Position numbers and translations under genes: made by a program
The notes under the pieces: model-generated
Seen by the model: the letters and a program-made list of their open reading frames with translations, nothing else
What the model was told of the DNA's origin: nothing
Databases searched by the model: none
Shown: piece by piece, positions 42,250-52,022 of the stretch
Layout: each line of letters starts with the position of its first letter
Numbering within the stretch: the first letter of the stretch is position 1
Assembly (NCBI GenBank): GCA_034698045.1
Contig: JAQGAU010000037.1
Span: 1-52,022, forward strand
Reading direction: 5' to 3'
Source of the DNA: Paramacrobiotus richtersi
Taxonomy: Eukaryota > Tardigrada > Eutardigrada > Parachela > Macrobiotidae
DNA: 52,022 nt

Positions 42250-42960
42250 AGGGGTGCGTCAAGAATGTCGCATTTTCTTGTTTTGATATTCGGATTCCTT
42301 GCGGTTCCTTGGATAGGATTAGCGTATCCGATTGCTGATATTTAAAACAAAAATGTGTGGTAGTATCTTAAGCGCAGGCTATCATTGTCACCAGGCCTTA
42401 GCCAAAAAACTACAAAAATCTAAAATAGAAATATTTTGCTTAGCATTAGATCTACAGCTACCAACGCGAAGTTTCGCTATGCGGAGGTGTTGCATACGTG
42501 AACAACCATGCGACATGGATTTATAGCATTTCACGACATGATTCCGATTATCGCCCTAGAGCCTTGTATCAGCTTGATTCTTGCCACTGGCAAATTTCCA
42601 CACGTGCTCGTTTCAAGCAGATACTTCCATAATTAAGCACAAAGCCGGTGTGGCAGAGCGTAGCGTTTTTTGCTGCGTCCAAGCAGGTCAGCGTACTCAC
42701 TTCTGACTGGTGAGTGCTGCTCACTCTGTCACAGGTTAAAAGTTCACGAGCCGTTCCACAGCCCAGGCGTTTTATGATCGCTTTTGCAGGGCACTGTTAA
42801 TTATTAATGTCGCAGAGATTTACAGTCTGCGATTTCCGTTCCAAAGTAGAATCATATTAAATTCTACAGTGTCGAGCGCGCATTGTTGTTACCATTCTTT
42901 CCTGCTGGCGGTCATGACGACCCTTTTGCGTATGAGTTGCGCCCGGTTCGTGACCGGAGT
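42250..42960 (+). pseudogene. Broken copy of the GPCR locus at 49.4-51.1 kb
   Basis: Three blocks match the downstream locus in order. 42,256-42,310 matches about 49,380-49,435 ('attcggattc.ttgcg'). 42,504-42,620 matches about 49,740-49,857 ('atgcgacat.gattta.agcatt', 'ttcttgcca.tggcaaatttcc'). 42,689-42,955 matches about 50,775-51,085 ('cagcgtactcacttctgact', 'acagtctgcgatt', 'gtgtcgagcgcg', 'tgacgacccttttgc'). The transmembrane-1/2 exons of the intact locus are missing between blocks 2 and 3. The TM4-proximal reading 'SLRFPFQSR' is followed by frame loss. It is a truncated tandem duplicate. Confidence 0.8.
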
Positions 42961-43203
42961 GATTGAAGTGCGACTGATTCGTGGTGAGGGCTGGTAGTCT
43001 TCCTTTGTTGCGGTTCGTGAGCACCACTAACATGTGTTAGAGCTATACGTTATTCTCTTTATTCTTTATTCTTCTTCTTAAGCAGACAACCCGTGTACAC
43101 AGGACTTCACGTCTGTTTGATTAGAACAGCACTCACAAGAACACCATCAAAGTCACTTACGAACCACACAGCAAGGGAGATACCACTTACAGCGACAGAC
43201 TAA
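42961..43203. other. Gap with the left TAA target copy
   Basis: Non-coding sequence between the GPCR pseudogene and the TIR element. Its last three bases, TAA (43,201-43,203), are the left target-site copy of the element. Confidence 0.6.
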
Positions 43204-44667
43204 AAGCTGTTTTATACTGCCATCGGTATCAGAATCTGATTGTCAGAAGGTGCCATATGCCCGATGGTATTTCATACTCCACCGTCTCGGTATCAGTATC
43301 TGCATCGTGGAAGTATGAAAGGGGTTCGGTGAAACTGATCACCGGAGCATCTGATCGCTCCCCGATGCATCTACCGATGTATGAGGCTGGCGTCATACGT
43401 CGGTAGCAGTTCTGCCACCTGATCCATTTAAAACCAACATTCTATTATCTATTTGTATTGGAATCGAATAAGTGCCAAAAAAATGCTCCGGTTTTACAGC
43501 TGTCCACCTCTGTGGCAAAGTTTTTAAACATTCTTTGACAGATTACAATAATTGAGGTTTCATTGCTAGCCTTGGCAGATATGTGCGTATGTCGTAACTA
43601 CTTAATTAATTGCAGTTCAGCAGATATCCATGTAGTGAAATTTAAATTTGTATTTCAACGGACAGGCATTTTTTTAAAATCACTCGATCGTGGTACGCGT
43701 TTTTTTCTTTTTGCATTTGAAAGAGGATGCAAAGTACTACGCAAATCTAAATTTTTATGACTAGCTAGAATTTGTGCAGAATTGGCGTTTGTGAATAATT
43801 CGTTAATGTACGGTATAATTACAACAGTCAACAACAGGTATCCAGTGCCCGTACACTGCGCTTTTCATGTAATGTGATAGAACAATTGCTGAAACTATAA
43901 TTATTTAAATAATAAATTTAACTAATACGTAATGGATGTGTGGAAATTATAAAAGTTTGATACTGCTGAGTCAACGAAAGCGCAGCATGGCCAGAATCAC
44001 TACGTCGCTGCCTTACAGGGCGGTATGAGAATTTCCCACATCCGCAGCGGTTGCCATGCCCAAGCCCCATAGGTGGCTGACAATACTACACAGAGCACAG
44101 TAGGACACCCGCGGCGGTTGACACGTCTAGCCCCGTGGGTGGTTGACAATACTACACAGAATACAGTATGACACCCGCAGCGGCTGCCGTACCAAACCCT
44201 GTGGGTGGGTGACACTATCACACCGACCACTTGCTGAAAGTGAACAATCAAAAACGTCTGTCTTGCTAGGGAATCTTCCTTGAGTTTTTATCGCGCATTT
44301 TGAAACATCCAACATTCTCCTATTTTGTTAGAGTTTCTTCGATTACACTGTTTGCGCAATGTAATGCAACAAACAGCTTGTCGAAGATCTAGTATTATTA
44401 GAAAGCTGAAGAACTCCATTTTGGGCCATACAAAATTACCAATGTGATTAATTTGAAGCCAAAATTCGAAAAAGCAGGATCGTTCGGTATCGGTACAACT
44501 GTATCGGTCTTTCATACTACCATGTCAGCTGATACAACCAGCAGATAGTCAGTGGGCAGGGAACGGTATCCGATGCCGCCCACTGCCTACTGAAGGCGCC
44601 CGCTAACGATCACCGACGCTCTGTATCATATAGCGGTATCGGTATCGGCCGTAGTATAAAACAGCTT
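43204..44667. mobile_element. TIR DNA element, about 1.46 kb, TAA-flanked
   Basis: The ends are inverted: left 'aagctgttttatactgcc' at 43,204, and the complement of the right end reads 'aagctgttttatactacg' from 44,667. Both are followed by 'ggtatc'/'gatacc'-rich subterminal sequence. TAA lies on both sides (43,201-43,203 and 44,668-44,670), as made by PIF/Harbinger-type transposases (TWA). Subterminal repeats of 'cggtatc' are present at both ends. The interior is AT-rich plus a tandem repeat (44,035-44,215) and has no transposase, so it is non-autonomous. The superfamily is inferred from the target duplication only. Confidence 0.75.
44035..44215. repeat. Tandem repeat, about 2.5 units of 65-71 bp
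   Basis: Units begin 'ca(t/c)ccgc.gcggttg', contain 'cc(c/t)gtgggtgg.tgacaatact' or a variant, and end 'acacaga.acagta.gac'. They start at about 44,037, 44,107 and 44,171, and the third is incomplete. The repeat lies within the TAA-flanked TIR element. Confidence 0.85.
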
Positions 44668-44993
44668 TAAGACACATCACAGAATTGCTAGCAGACTCGA
44701 ATCACTACTGCAGAGGCAAAGTGCGCATTAAAGCAACAAGTCATTTTAGACAACAAGATCCGTATCGTTGTGCTTGGGCCTCCACGTGGTCGACACACAG
44801 TGAGACGATGATGACTTTTGGAGTGAGTGGTTCGATCCGAATGGCGAGATGATCCACATGTGATCCGTATTGGCCAAGGCGTCGAGGAAACGCACACGCC
44901 ACTGAGTGCGGCCAGCGCTGATGCTGACTGTGCCCCACCACGTGCTGGCTCATGGTTAACCAGTTGCTGGGCGCTTTTGCTATTTTGCGCTTT
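44668..44993. other. No recognised gene
   Basis: Short gap between the TIR element and a tRNA-like sequence. The frames in it are overlapping and unsupported. Confidence 0.45.
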
Positions 44994-45066
44994 CGTCGAG
45001 AGGGGGATTCGATCTACGGTCCTCTCCGTTGCTGGCGATACGGCTAACCACTGTGCCGTACTAATA
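44994..45066 (-). other. tRNA-derived sequence (decayed tRNA or SINE head)
   Basis: The minus strand reads 'ggcacagtggttagcc' at about 45,060-45,043, close to the RNA polymerase III A box (TRGCNNAGYNGG). About 30 nt later comes 'agatcgaatcccc' (about 45,016-45,004), close to the B box (GGTTCGAANCC). Spacing is that of a tRNA, but the T-stem and acceptor stem do not pair well, so it is not a functional tRNA. A decayed tRNA gene or the 5' end of a SINE is likely. Confidence 0.55.
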
Positions 45067-45587
45067 CTGTGGTATTAGTATGTACACGTATGTCCAAAGT
45101 CCACGTCAAAAGATTAACTGATTGACATCCGTATTCTTTAGTACAAACCGTGAATCGGTAGGGCAAAATACCCAGGGGGTTAGTAATGTTTTGATCTGCT
45201 GAAAAGCGCGACCGAATGCGGTCAACGCAGAAGTAGTTATGCCGTGATAATAAATAACGCGTTATACAGTTTTGAATGCGACAGCAAAGCTTGATTATCT
45301 CGTTTTTCTGTATTGCCAATGCTGAGGTCGATGAAACACTCGTAGCTTCGCTGATGATGAACAAAAACCTTTATTCTAACGATACCAGAAAACTGGCAGC
45401 TCCAAAAGGGCATGCAACGTCAGTTTATGGAGACTTTCCAGATGGAGAGCCGCTATGTCGCCATTAGGGAAAACGTCCATTTTGCGGCTTTTCCTGACTG
45501 CCGCTTCCCTTCTGAAATTGTGTAAGACTCACATGATTATATAATTTGTTGGGACGGTGGCTCAACGCAGTGCACTTAATTTTACGC
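45067..45587. other. No recognised gene; 3' flank of the F-box gene
   Basis: Contains overlapping unsupported frames (45,044-45,364 minus, 45,276-45,467 plus). It is the downstream flank of the minus-strand F-box gene. Confidence 0.4.
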
Positions 45588-48500
45588 TTACATCTGCACC
45601 GTTTCCATTATCATCTGAGCAGCAGTTTCTGATGGTTTTCCTCTGTGAAATTCTATCCAGCTGAACACTTCCGCTTTTTCCTTGTCGTCGATATCATTGC
45701 AGACCCTCTCGCTGACGTCAATCAACTGGTCGAGGGAGGCCACGGCATAATCATCCAGTTTAACAATCAGGTTGTGCTCTTTGGTTCTCAGGTACACTGT
45801 ACCGATAACTTTCAAACCGCTGTTCTTGAAGATGACCTTATCGGAAATATTGAACAACGTTTGGTGGGTGGTTGGAAGATACTTCAAAAGAACCCTTGGC
45901 CATCGCCGTTTTTCTTCGTCAAACTCGGCATGGCACAGGCTGTAATCCTGTAGGATCAGCGTTTGAAGCGAACCCCAGTGGACTGTAAATCTCTGAATAC
46001 TTGGAAGATTCTTTTGTAGCTGAGCGGTGCAATAAAGTTCGACAGGTGAAGAGTGTGCGTGCTGTTATTAATGGAATCCAGCGCTTTTAACATTCGGTAT
46101 TCAGGGCAATGGTTTCCAGCGTACCAATAGTTGCCGCGACTGGCCATTCGAATAAAACCGGAGTCGGGCCAGTTCAGAGATTTATTGGTTTCTCGGAGCC
46201 AGATACGATTCTTGACTGATGAATAAGTCAGCAAGTCATTCCAGCTAGCACAGACCCTGGAAAATGTATATAGTAGACGGTCTCTTACGGAATGAATTTA
46301 CTGTTCCGAAACTGTCTCAAAAGACCACACTTTAGTGGAGCTAGATATATGATCCTTTGAAGTTTGACGGGAAGTTTGCTAACCAGGCGATTTTATCGCT
46401 GACCTTTTGCGAATTTTATCCGAGTGGCATAAATTACGTATTAAACCTGCACTCGACTCGCGGATCGGGCAGGATCCCGACCCGCGCGTCCGTGTATGCT
46501 CGGTGCAGAAAGCTTCTGCGCACAATTTTAAGCTTTCTGTTCATGATACTTTACAGCAGTCTGATGGTTCTCAGGGAAAACCATGTCGGTGTCAGATGTC
46601 CGGTATGTATCCGCCTCATGAACTGGCACCCAGGACACTTGCGATTTTGTTAGTCAGCTTTCGTCTGGGATAAGCGTTTCTTGCAAACGCACCATCTCGT
46701 TAACGAAAATTCCATAGCCTTTGAACTGCCCACAAACCAGGCCACAACTGCATTTCGACGCTTTTTCTGCTAGCGGAATCTCGCGCATGGTTAACGTGAA
46801 GTGGATTCTGGAGAATCTGGCCCTTTTCTAGAGAAGGCCCTGGGCACACACTCTGTGTCTGCACCGCAGCCCCCTCTCTCACCCTTCTGACACGGCGGTT
46901 GTACGAAACAAATTGGAACTAATTAGTTTTGTTGGATTATGATCGATCGGGTTCTGTTCCAGTTGTCGGTAGGAAACAGAAATCTCTCCAACTGCGCTGA
47001 CATAGCAATAGCCAGAAGCTACAAACCTGTTGCTCTTACAATGAGACACCCAGTGATGTTTGTACTAACTAGACAGACCTAATTACATTCTCCTTGTATC
47101 CAGGAAACGTAAATTATTTTAAGAACGAAAAACTGAAACAAACTCAAAGTTGTCCATGAGTAACGAAAACATAATAAGGTTCGAAGCGCCTTGGACAGCG
47201 TCTGACCGCATAATGTGCTTGCGTGAAGTACAGGTCCGGCTAAGGATGTCTAGTTGTTGGAACGGTAAACTGATAAACTCATATGAACACATACACTCAG
47301 GTGTTCGGCCTAGTTCCTTGTACGGAGTTTCTGGTTTCCCGAACTCCGTTTCATACCTGCGCATGCACGTTAATTCCAGCGTGTCCATATGGTCGAAAAC
47401 CTCAAATAAGACGTTCTGGGACAAAGCTTCGACCGATTCTAAATATAACGTGAAACAGGTTTGGTATCTATCGGCGTGGTGTACGCATCTACCAGCATGT
47501 ATAAAATTAACGATACTCGATACCGCTCAAATCGGAGCGATTGACCTTGACACTGGGTGGTGCAAACATGCAAACTAGATCATGCAGACCGACGTGTCGA
47601 AAGCTCTTGTCATGCTCTAGTACGAAGATTCTTCTTTGTTTAGAATTAAAAGGCTATTCAACGTTTTATTATGGCTTAAGCAATTTTGCCGAAAAGGCTA
47701 CGGCAAAATAGCCACTCCGTTTTGTTATCGCTTTAACTGTTGTTACCTTCGCTGTTTGACAGCGTCACTGGTGTCACATTTGGTGAAAACTGTGTTTCAG
47801 TCTTCTGCTGATTTTCAAACTCAATCGCCGCATTTTCCCATTCTTCATAGTTCTTCCAGTTCCATTTGCTTCGTCCAGTGTTCCCGAAGTTGCCAAATAT
47901 GCTTCGCCCATTGTTCCTGAAGTCGCCAATTATGCCTCGCCCAGTGTTCGAGAAGTTGTCAAATTCATCAAAAATCTGCCAGATTGATTCGCTCACTGTA
48001 TCACATGAATGCACCAGAGAACCGGCCCGACCGGGTACCGGCTGACTGGTTGCAATGGCAGTAACTGAATCCATTTCGACTACCAAACAAGCCACTTTCG
48101 AATCTGTCTTCAGGGGAAAACATTTCGGATCTTTTACCATCTTCAGCCATCTTATGCCAAACTGATATCCCGTGTGCCGCAATTTGTAAAAAGTGCTTTC
48201 TGTGACGGGATTACTAACAAATACTTCCTCATCGGTCCAGTGACGGTGTGAACGGCATAAATGGAGAAACTGTTTATTATTTGGCACCACGCTGCTGACA
48301 GATTTCCCCTTGCGCAACGTTCGAATGTCCCAGAAAGTTGGTGGACGATTTATTTCATCCGCGGTCGGTGGATGTCGGTGGCGGCGCCAAACAAACGGTG
48401 CGTTCTCGTTCTTTCGCACAGCCACAAACAGATCTCGTGTGCCATTAGAGTCAAACATGCTTACGTACCTGGCACCGTGCAGGTATGAGGTGGTGTCAAG

Positions 48501-48707
48501 CTTTGGAAGTAAGGGAGGCCGAAACACCTTGTTGAAAGGAATCCGATGCGGTCGCCGATTAGCAATGTCAAAGTCGACCAGAACTGCGTTTGGGCTGACA
48601 TCCTGCACTTGGCCCCACAGCCAAACATTGTAGGGTTGCTGGATAAGAACTCTGTTATTTAGGTTGATGAAGACTTTTGCAGATCCCACGCTGGACATGG
48701 ATTCCAT
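45588..48707 (-). CDS. F-box/LRR-type gene with novel N-terminal domain, damaged
   Basis: Three minus-strand blocks fit one gene. (1) 48,707-47,733 is open for 324 codons from a Met before 'SMSSVGSAKVFINLNNRVL', with 'YNVWLWGQVQDVSPNAVLVD' and a later Gly/Asn-rich part. (2) 47,526-47,357 contains 'NVLFEVFDHMDTLELTCMR', the first half of an F-box, and ends at a GTATGA donor. (3) 46,256-45,588 begins after 'ttccag' and completes the Arg codon, then 'VCASWNDLLTYSS', the second half of an F-box. An LRR-like part follows ('SLQTLILQDYSL'). The intron between blocks 2 and 3 is 1100 nt, phase 2. F-box proteins recruit substrates to SCF ubiquitin ligases. Block 1 ends in a stop with no clear junction to block 2. 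A one-base frame change near 46,008-46,015 breaks block 3, so the gene may be a pseudogene. I do not recognise block 1's family. Confidence 0.65.
46257..47356 (-). other. 1.1-kb intron splitting the F-box
   Basis: The donor CAG|GTATGA lies at 47,357/47,356 and the acceptor ttttCCAG|GG at 46,257/46,256. The junction restores an Arg codon (AG+G) exactly between the two halves of the F-box motif, which strongly supports it. Open frames inside the intron (46,357-46,673 plus, 46,700-46,882 minus) show no motif. Confidence 0.75.
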
Positions 48708-50057
48708 AACTGTTAATGTCCAAGTTATACAGTATTTGTGTTGGGTTTTCCGAATACTAACGGATAACGAAAGAGCAACACGTAAATTCACATCAATCGT
48801 GATTACGTCGGCGTAATCGCAGTATCTTTGCAGTGTACTTCTAAACATAAGAGAGGTTCTTGAGTTCAGGGCAAAGCCGAGAAAGGAAACGTTCATTGAT
48901 CGCCAAGCAACAGTCAAGAATGACTACGCAAATCAAATCCAGGAAAAAGTTAATTCGATCCGGCCCGTTCAAACTGTACTTGTACGTTAAAAGTCGAAAA
49001 TTAATATGGCACAGTACAAAGTACTGCAAACGTAAAAATGATGCTACGGTGATGCGGATGCGCTTGATTCGCACAGCTTATTGTCCTTAAACACAACGTG
49101 TAAAACCGTAAATGCGTTTCAACACGTGCTTTTGTGCAGCATGGTTACCGTTCAGTCGTCGTACACAGGTACAAAAATACAACAACAACAGTTTATTTCC
49201 CCTGGTTCATTTGTCCAGCAGGTGCCATTCTTGTAGAACATGGCAGTGCTACCTTCACCCCCAAAAACAAAACAATATGTTGCTATACATCACGGGATGG
49301 TGTGTCATCTCGTGTCGAAATGAAAAGGAAAGAGGACTGGACAATGCGGACAACGGGTCTCGTAAGTAGCAACGCATCGAGCGTGTTGTCTTTCTTGATT
49401 GGAAATTCGGATTCATTGCGCTTTTCTGGAGAGGACTACTGCATCGGTTGTTGATCTCTGAAATAGCACTCTACTTAGCAGTGAGCGTTAGACCTACAGT
49501 TATTAAGGTGAAGTTTTGCGAATTGCGATGCACATGCTTCATGTACATAACAAAGGGTGGAGGGGAGCTGGTCGGCTTGTTTCAGCGTAACTGCGTAAGT
49601 TACATGCCACTGTAAAAATATTCTTTTCGGCACATGCATTTCCATGCCGTGTAAACTGGAAAATTTCTTATTCTATCTGGTCCACCTTTTTGTTGGTATT
49701 TTTTGCATCTGGGCTCAGGCAATAAAACACATGAATATACAGATGCGACATTGATTTACAGCATTTCACGATCTTTGCCGGTTTAGCCCTGAAGCCTTGC
49801 ACGAGTATTGGCTTAATTCTTGCCAATGGCAAATTTCCGTACATGTTCATCTCATAAGCAAGCGTAAATGCGGTTACATGGCCAGTTGTCTTCGAGGTCG
49901 ATGGGCTGCGCTATAAACTGTCAGCGACTATAAAGCAAACAGACTGGAATATTCTGTTTTAAACGCTAAGTGCTTCCGTACCATTAAGACAGTATCCAGC
50001 TATAGCAGTTCTCGCGAAACAGCAACAATTTTATTATCATCCTGGCGACCGGTTGAA
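48708..50057. other. No firm gene; shared promoter-side region
   Basis: It separates the start of the minus-strand F-box gene from the plus-strand GPCR gene. The plus frame 49,134-49,454 (106 codons, Ser/Thr/Lys-rich) is open but unrecognised. The parts at about 49,380-49,435 and 49,740-49,857 are the sequences shared with the broken GPCR copy at 42.25-42.62 kb. Confidence 0.45.
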
Positions 50058-51191
50058 ATGGCAAACATTTTCATGAATGGGACACAATTTTTGAACAACC
50101 AGATTAGTCAGTGGTACTCTGCGGGAACGTGTGATACATCCCGTAGGAATGTATCATACGCTGCAGCGAATCAAGTGGACGAAATTCTTTCCCCGATTTG
50201 GTTCATACTGTGCACGGTGGGAAATGGATTGAACTTTTTGCTGCTAAGAAAAGTGGCCACTTACCAGGCCACATTTCTCTTGGCAGAGGTGTTTTTCGAT
50301 CTTGCAGTCATGTGAGTATGATTCTGCCGCTCAAGTACCGTACAATGCCTACGCGTTAGAGGACACGAAGGGAGCGTTGATCAATGATTCAATTTCCGCT
50401 GAATGTTTTGTTTCCAGCTGGTCTCATCTTGTTTATGGCTGCTGCCAGTCTTGATCCAAGGTGAGTGAGCTACTTATATGAGTTCCTAACTTCTTTACAT
50501 ATGACAGTAATAGTATGCACCAGGCCACCAGCTTTCACTTGCAACCATGTTAATAAGAACAAAACTTCGATATCTGGTCTCTTTCTACTTCTGCAACGGT
50601 AAAAACAGCATAAGAATGTTGTTGGAAAAGGTAAAGAAATATTTCTACCCTGACCGTATATATATTTCATGGATTCCGAGCTCGTGCTTGCGTGACGGTC
50701 GACTTAAAGCTTGTGGTTTTATGTAGGAGATATCAGGACGGCGGAGCGCATACTTCTTCTCTTCGGCAACGCAAGTCAGCGTACTCACTTCTGACTGGTG
50801 AGTGCTTACAACAAGCTTTACGCTCGCTCTGTCACGGGTTAACGACCACGTGCAAGAGCCGTAGTGCGTCGAAGTTTAGGCTCATACGCTGACTTTGCGC
50901 AACAAGTAAAAGTCAACATCGCGGGGTCGGTTGAATGTCTGCTGTTTCAGGGTACTGCTGATTCTCAATGTCTCACAGATTTTCAGTCTGCGATTCCCAT
51001 TCGAAAGTAGAAGATTGTTTTTACCGTGTCGAGCGCGTATTGTAGTTACCCTTCTTGTTCCACTGACGGTACTGACGACCCTTTTCGACTTTATCCATGG
51101 AATGGTTGTTACACTCAGTCCCGCAACTGCCTATAACATCTACAGCAGCAACTGGTTTAGACAGTGGAAGGATGTGAATTTCAAAGGCTTG
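50058..51191 (+). CDS. Rhodopsin-like (class A) GPCR, partial or damaged
   Basis: Exon 1 (50,058-50,311) starts MANIFMNGTQ. It has N-glycosylation sites (NGT, NVS), then TM1 'ILSPIWFILCTVGNGLNFLL' with the class A Gly-Asn pair, then TM2 'TFLLAEVFFDLAV'. Donor GTGAGT. Exon 2 (50,418-50,460) continues 'IWSHLVYG' but meets a TGA at its end in this phase. A later exon (50,951-51,191, acceptor tttcag, donor GTAAGT) gives 'FSLRFPFESRRLFLPCRARI', then TM4 'VVTLLVPLTVLTTLFDFIHG', as after the DRY region of peptide-type receptors. TM3 was not located with confidence, nor TM5-TM7. The stop may be real or mean a wrong junction. Ligand unknown. Confidence 0.65.
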
Positions 51192-51914
51192 GTAAGTGAT
51201 CAGAAATTCTTTCGCGGGGTACGCAAAGGCCCCATCTACAGCCTGACTCGGACATTACATACGGCATATACTACTTCGGCTGTGTCCCAGGATATCCATG
51301 CTACGTGTTTTTACGGTTCGGTCGATAAGCACCACTTCCCCACAATACGTTTGATGCAGGGTGAAATAATATTAACGTGGTGGAAATCACCGTCAACGCA
51401 AGCCAGCCTCCGCAAAGGTAGTTCTTGGATGTTCTAAGTGCGATTTAAGATCTTTAGGGAAAGAAACGCTCTGCGTTTGTTTCATATTGAGTCACCTTCT
51501 CTTACCATACATAGACCGAAAGGGCGCGTAAAACCTGCTTCGAATTATAAGAATTACATCTTAGAAAAAGCGATGCGAAGGCTGACTGCACTGGCGGTGA
51601 CTTCTCCACAGGCATACGAGTACAAACATCCCGAGAACCGTAAAAAAGTAGCATATCCTGGGCTACAGTCGAAATATTACACGCAGTCTATGTAGTGAAT
51701 ACACTTATATGCGATTCGATCTTTCACCACAGTGCTTGTGCTTGTAATAGTTTAATACTGGTTACTCTTATTAGCGCTGGAACACTGAATCTTATCCGAG
51801 CTCTAGGATCGTATCATTCGTATCATTCGACTTTTTGATCGATTTTGAGAATCGTTTCTGGTGGATTGTGCATCAAAAAGTTCCTGAGTAGGTGTTGGGC
51901 TAAAGCGAGATACG
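51192..51914. other. Downstream of the GPCR exon; no further exon placed
   Basis: Frames 51,187-51,437 and 51,438-51,695 (+) stay open but show no TM5-TM7 pattern. They may be intron, degenerate exons or intergenic sequence. AT-rich and with no motif. Confidence 0.4.
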
Positions 51915-52022
51915 ATGGCAGCCCCAGTCAACTTGGACGATCCACAGCTGACAGTCTTCGCCATTCGAGAAATCTTCCCTGAAAACCCGTCTTCTGGACA
52001 ATGGTCCTTTGCCAAATTGATC
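51915..52022 (+). CDS. Start of a gene cut by the window edge
   Basis: An ATG at 51,915 in a good context (A at -3 region, G at +4) opens 36 codons to the edge with no stop: MAAPVNLDDPQLTVFAIREI, then 'FPENPSSGQWSF'. Composition is gene-like (balanced, few rare residues), unlike the decayed frames elsewhere. I do not recognise it from this short part. Confidence 0.5.
   Translation, partial: MAAPVNLDDPQLTVFAIREIFPENPSSGQWSFAKLI

Noticed and set aside
42640-42700. tRNA gene (A-box-like 'tggcagagcgtagcg')
   Set aside because: No B box at the right distance and no foldable stems; it lies inside the GPCR pseudogene region.
1-52022. rRNA genes, bacterial operons or a viral genome
   Set aside because: No rRNA-like conserved blocks, no gene chains with ribosome binding sites, and no viral structural genes; introns and transposon remnants point to an animal nuclear genome.

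Overview
The window looks like a repeat-rich stretch of a small animal (metazoan) nuclear genome. The support is: canonical GT..AG introns of about 45-110 bp and one of 1.1 kb, an F-box/LRR-type gene, a rhodopsin-like GPCR, a Ty3/gypsy retrotransposon graveyard, an LTR element with TG..CA ends, and TIR elements with TA or TAA target duplications. There are no bacterial operons or Shine-Dalgarno-led gene chains. The combination of short introns, an F-box/LRR gene with an extra N-terminal domain and a duplicated GPCR makes me think of a tardigrade or another small ecdysozoan; this is inference only and weakly held.

Layout. 1-24.6 kb is mostly decayed transposon sequence. It holds Ty3/gypsy reverse transcriptase pieces at 4.2-4.7, 7.2-7.7, 13.3-13.6 and 15.3-16.1 kb, an integrase piece at 18.8-19.2 kb, and three dispersed repeat families: R1 (9.2-11.5 and 21.3-23.5 kb), R2 (12.8-13.7, 27.4-28.1 and perhaps 31.7 kb) and R3 (1.5 and 17.8 kb). 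It also has a 3-unit minisatellite (17.5 kb), a large near-perfect palindrome (20.4 kb) and a fragment resembling a chromo-barrel domain (13.7 kb). 24,648-25,963 is a complete, apparently young LTR element: two 223-bp LTRs that look identical, a GATC target duplication and only a small Gag-like zinc-knuckle ORF. 30.1-31.3 kb is the best preserved gypsy remnant, with a gag piece joined directly to RT-RNase H.

34.9-36.5 kb is a host gene of at least five exons whose introns carry related hairpins just upstream of their 3' splice sites. Its 3' side runs into a nested foldback element (36.5-38.05 kb) filled with a 24-bp minisatellite. 38.7-39.1 kb is a small two-exon membrane-protein candidate. 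40.97-41.11 kb is a TA-flanked MITE and 43.2-44.7 kb a TAA-flanked TIR element.

45.6-48.7 kb (minus) reads as one multi-exon F-box/LRR-type gene with a distinct N-terminal domain. It carries a stop before the F-box exon and a frameshift in the last exon. 50.06-51.19 kb is a class A GPCR, and an older broken copy of the same locus lies at 42.25-42.96 kb, so the GPCR locus was duplicated around the F-box gene. A further gene starts at 51,915 and runs off the right edge.

Most open frames not listed here are chance frames, antisense shadows or tandem-repeat artefacts. All boundaries and identities were judged by eye.
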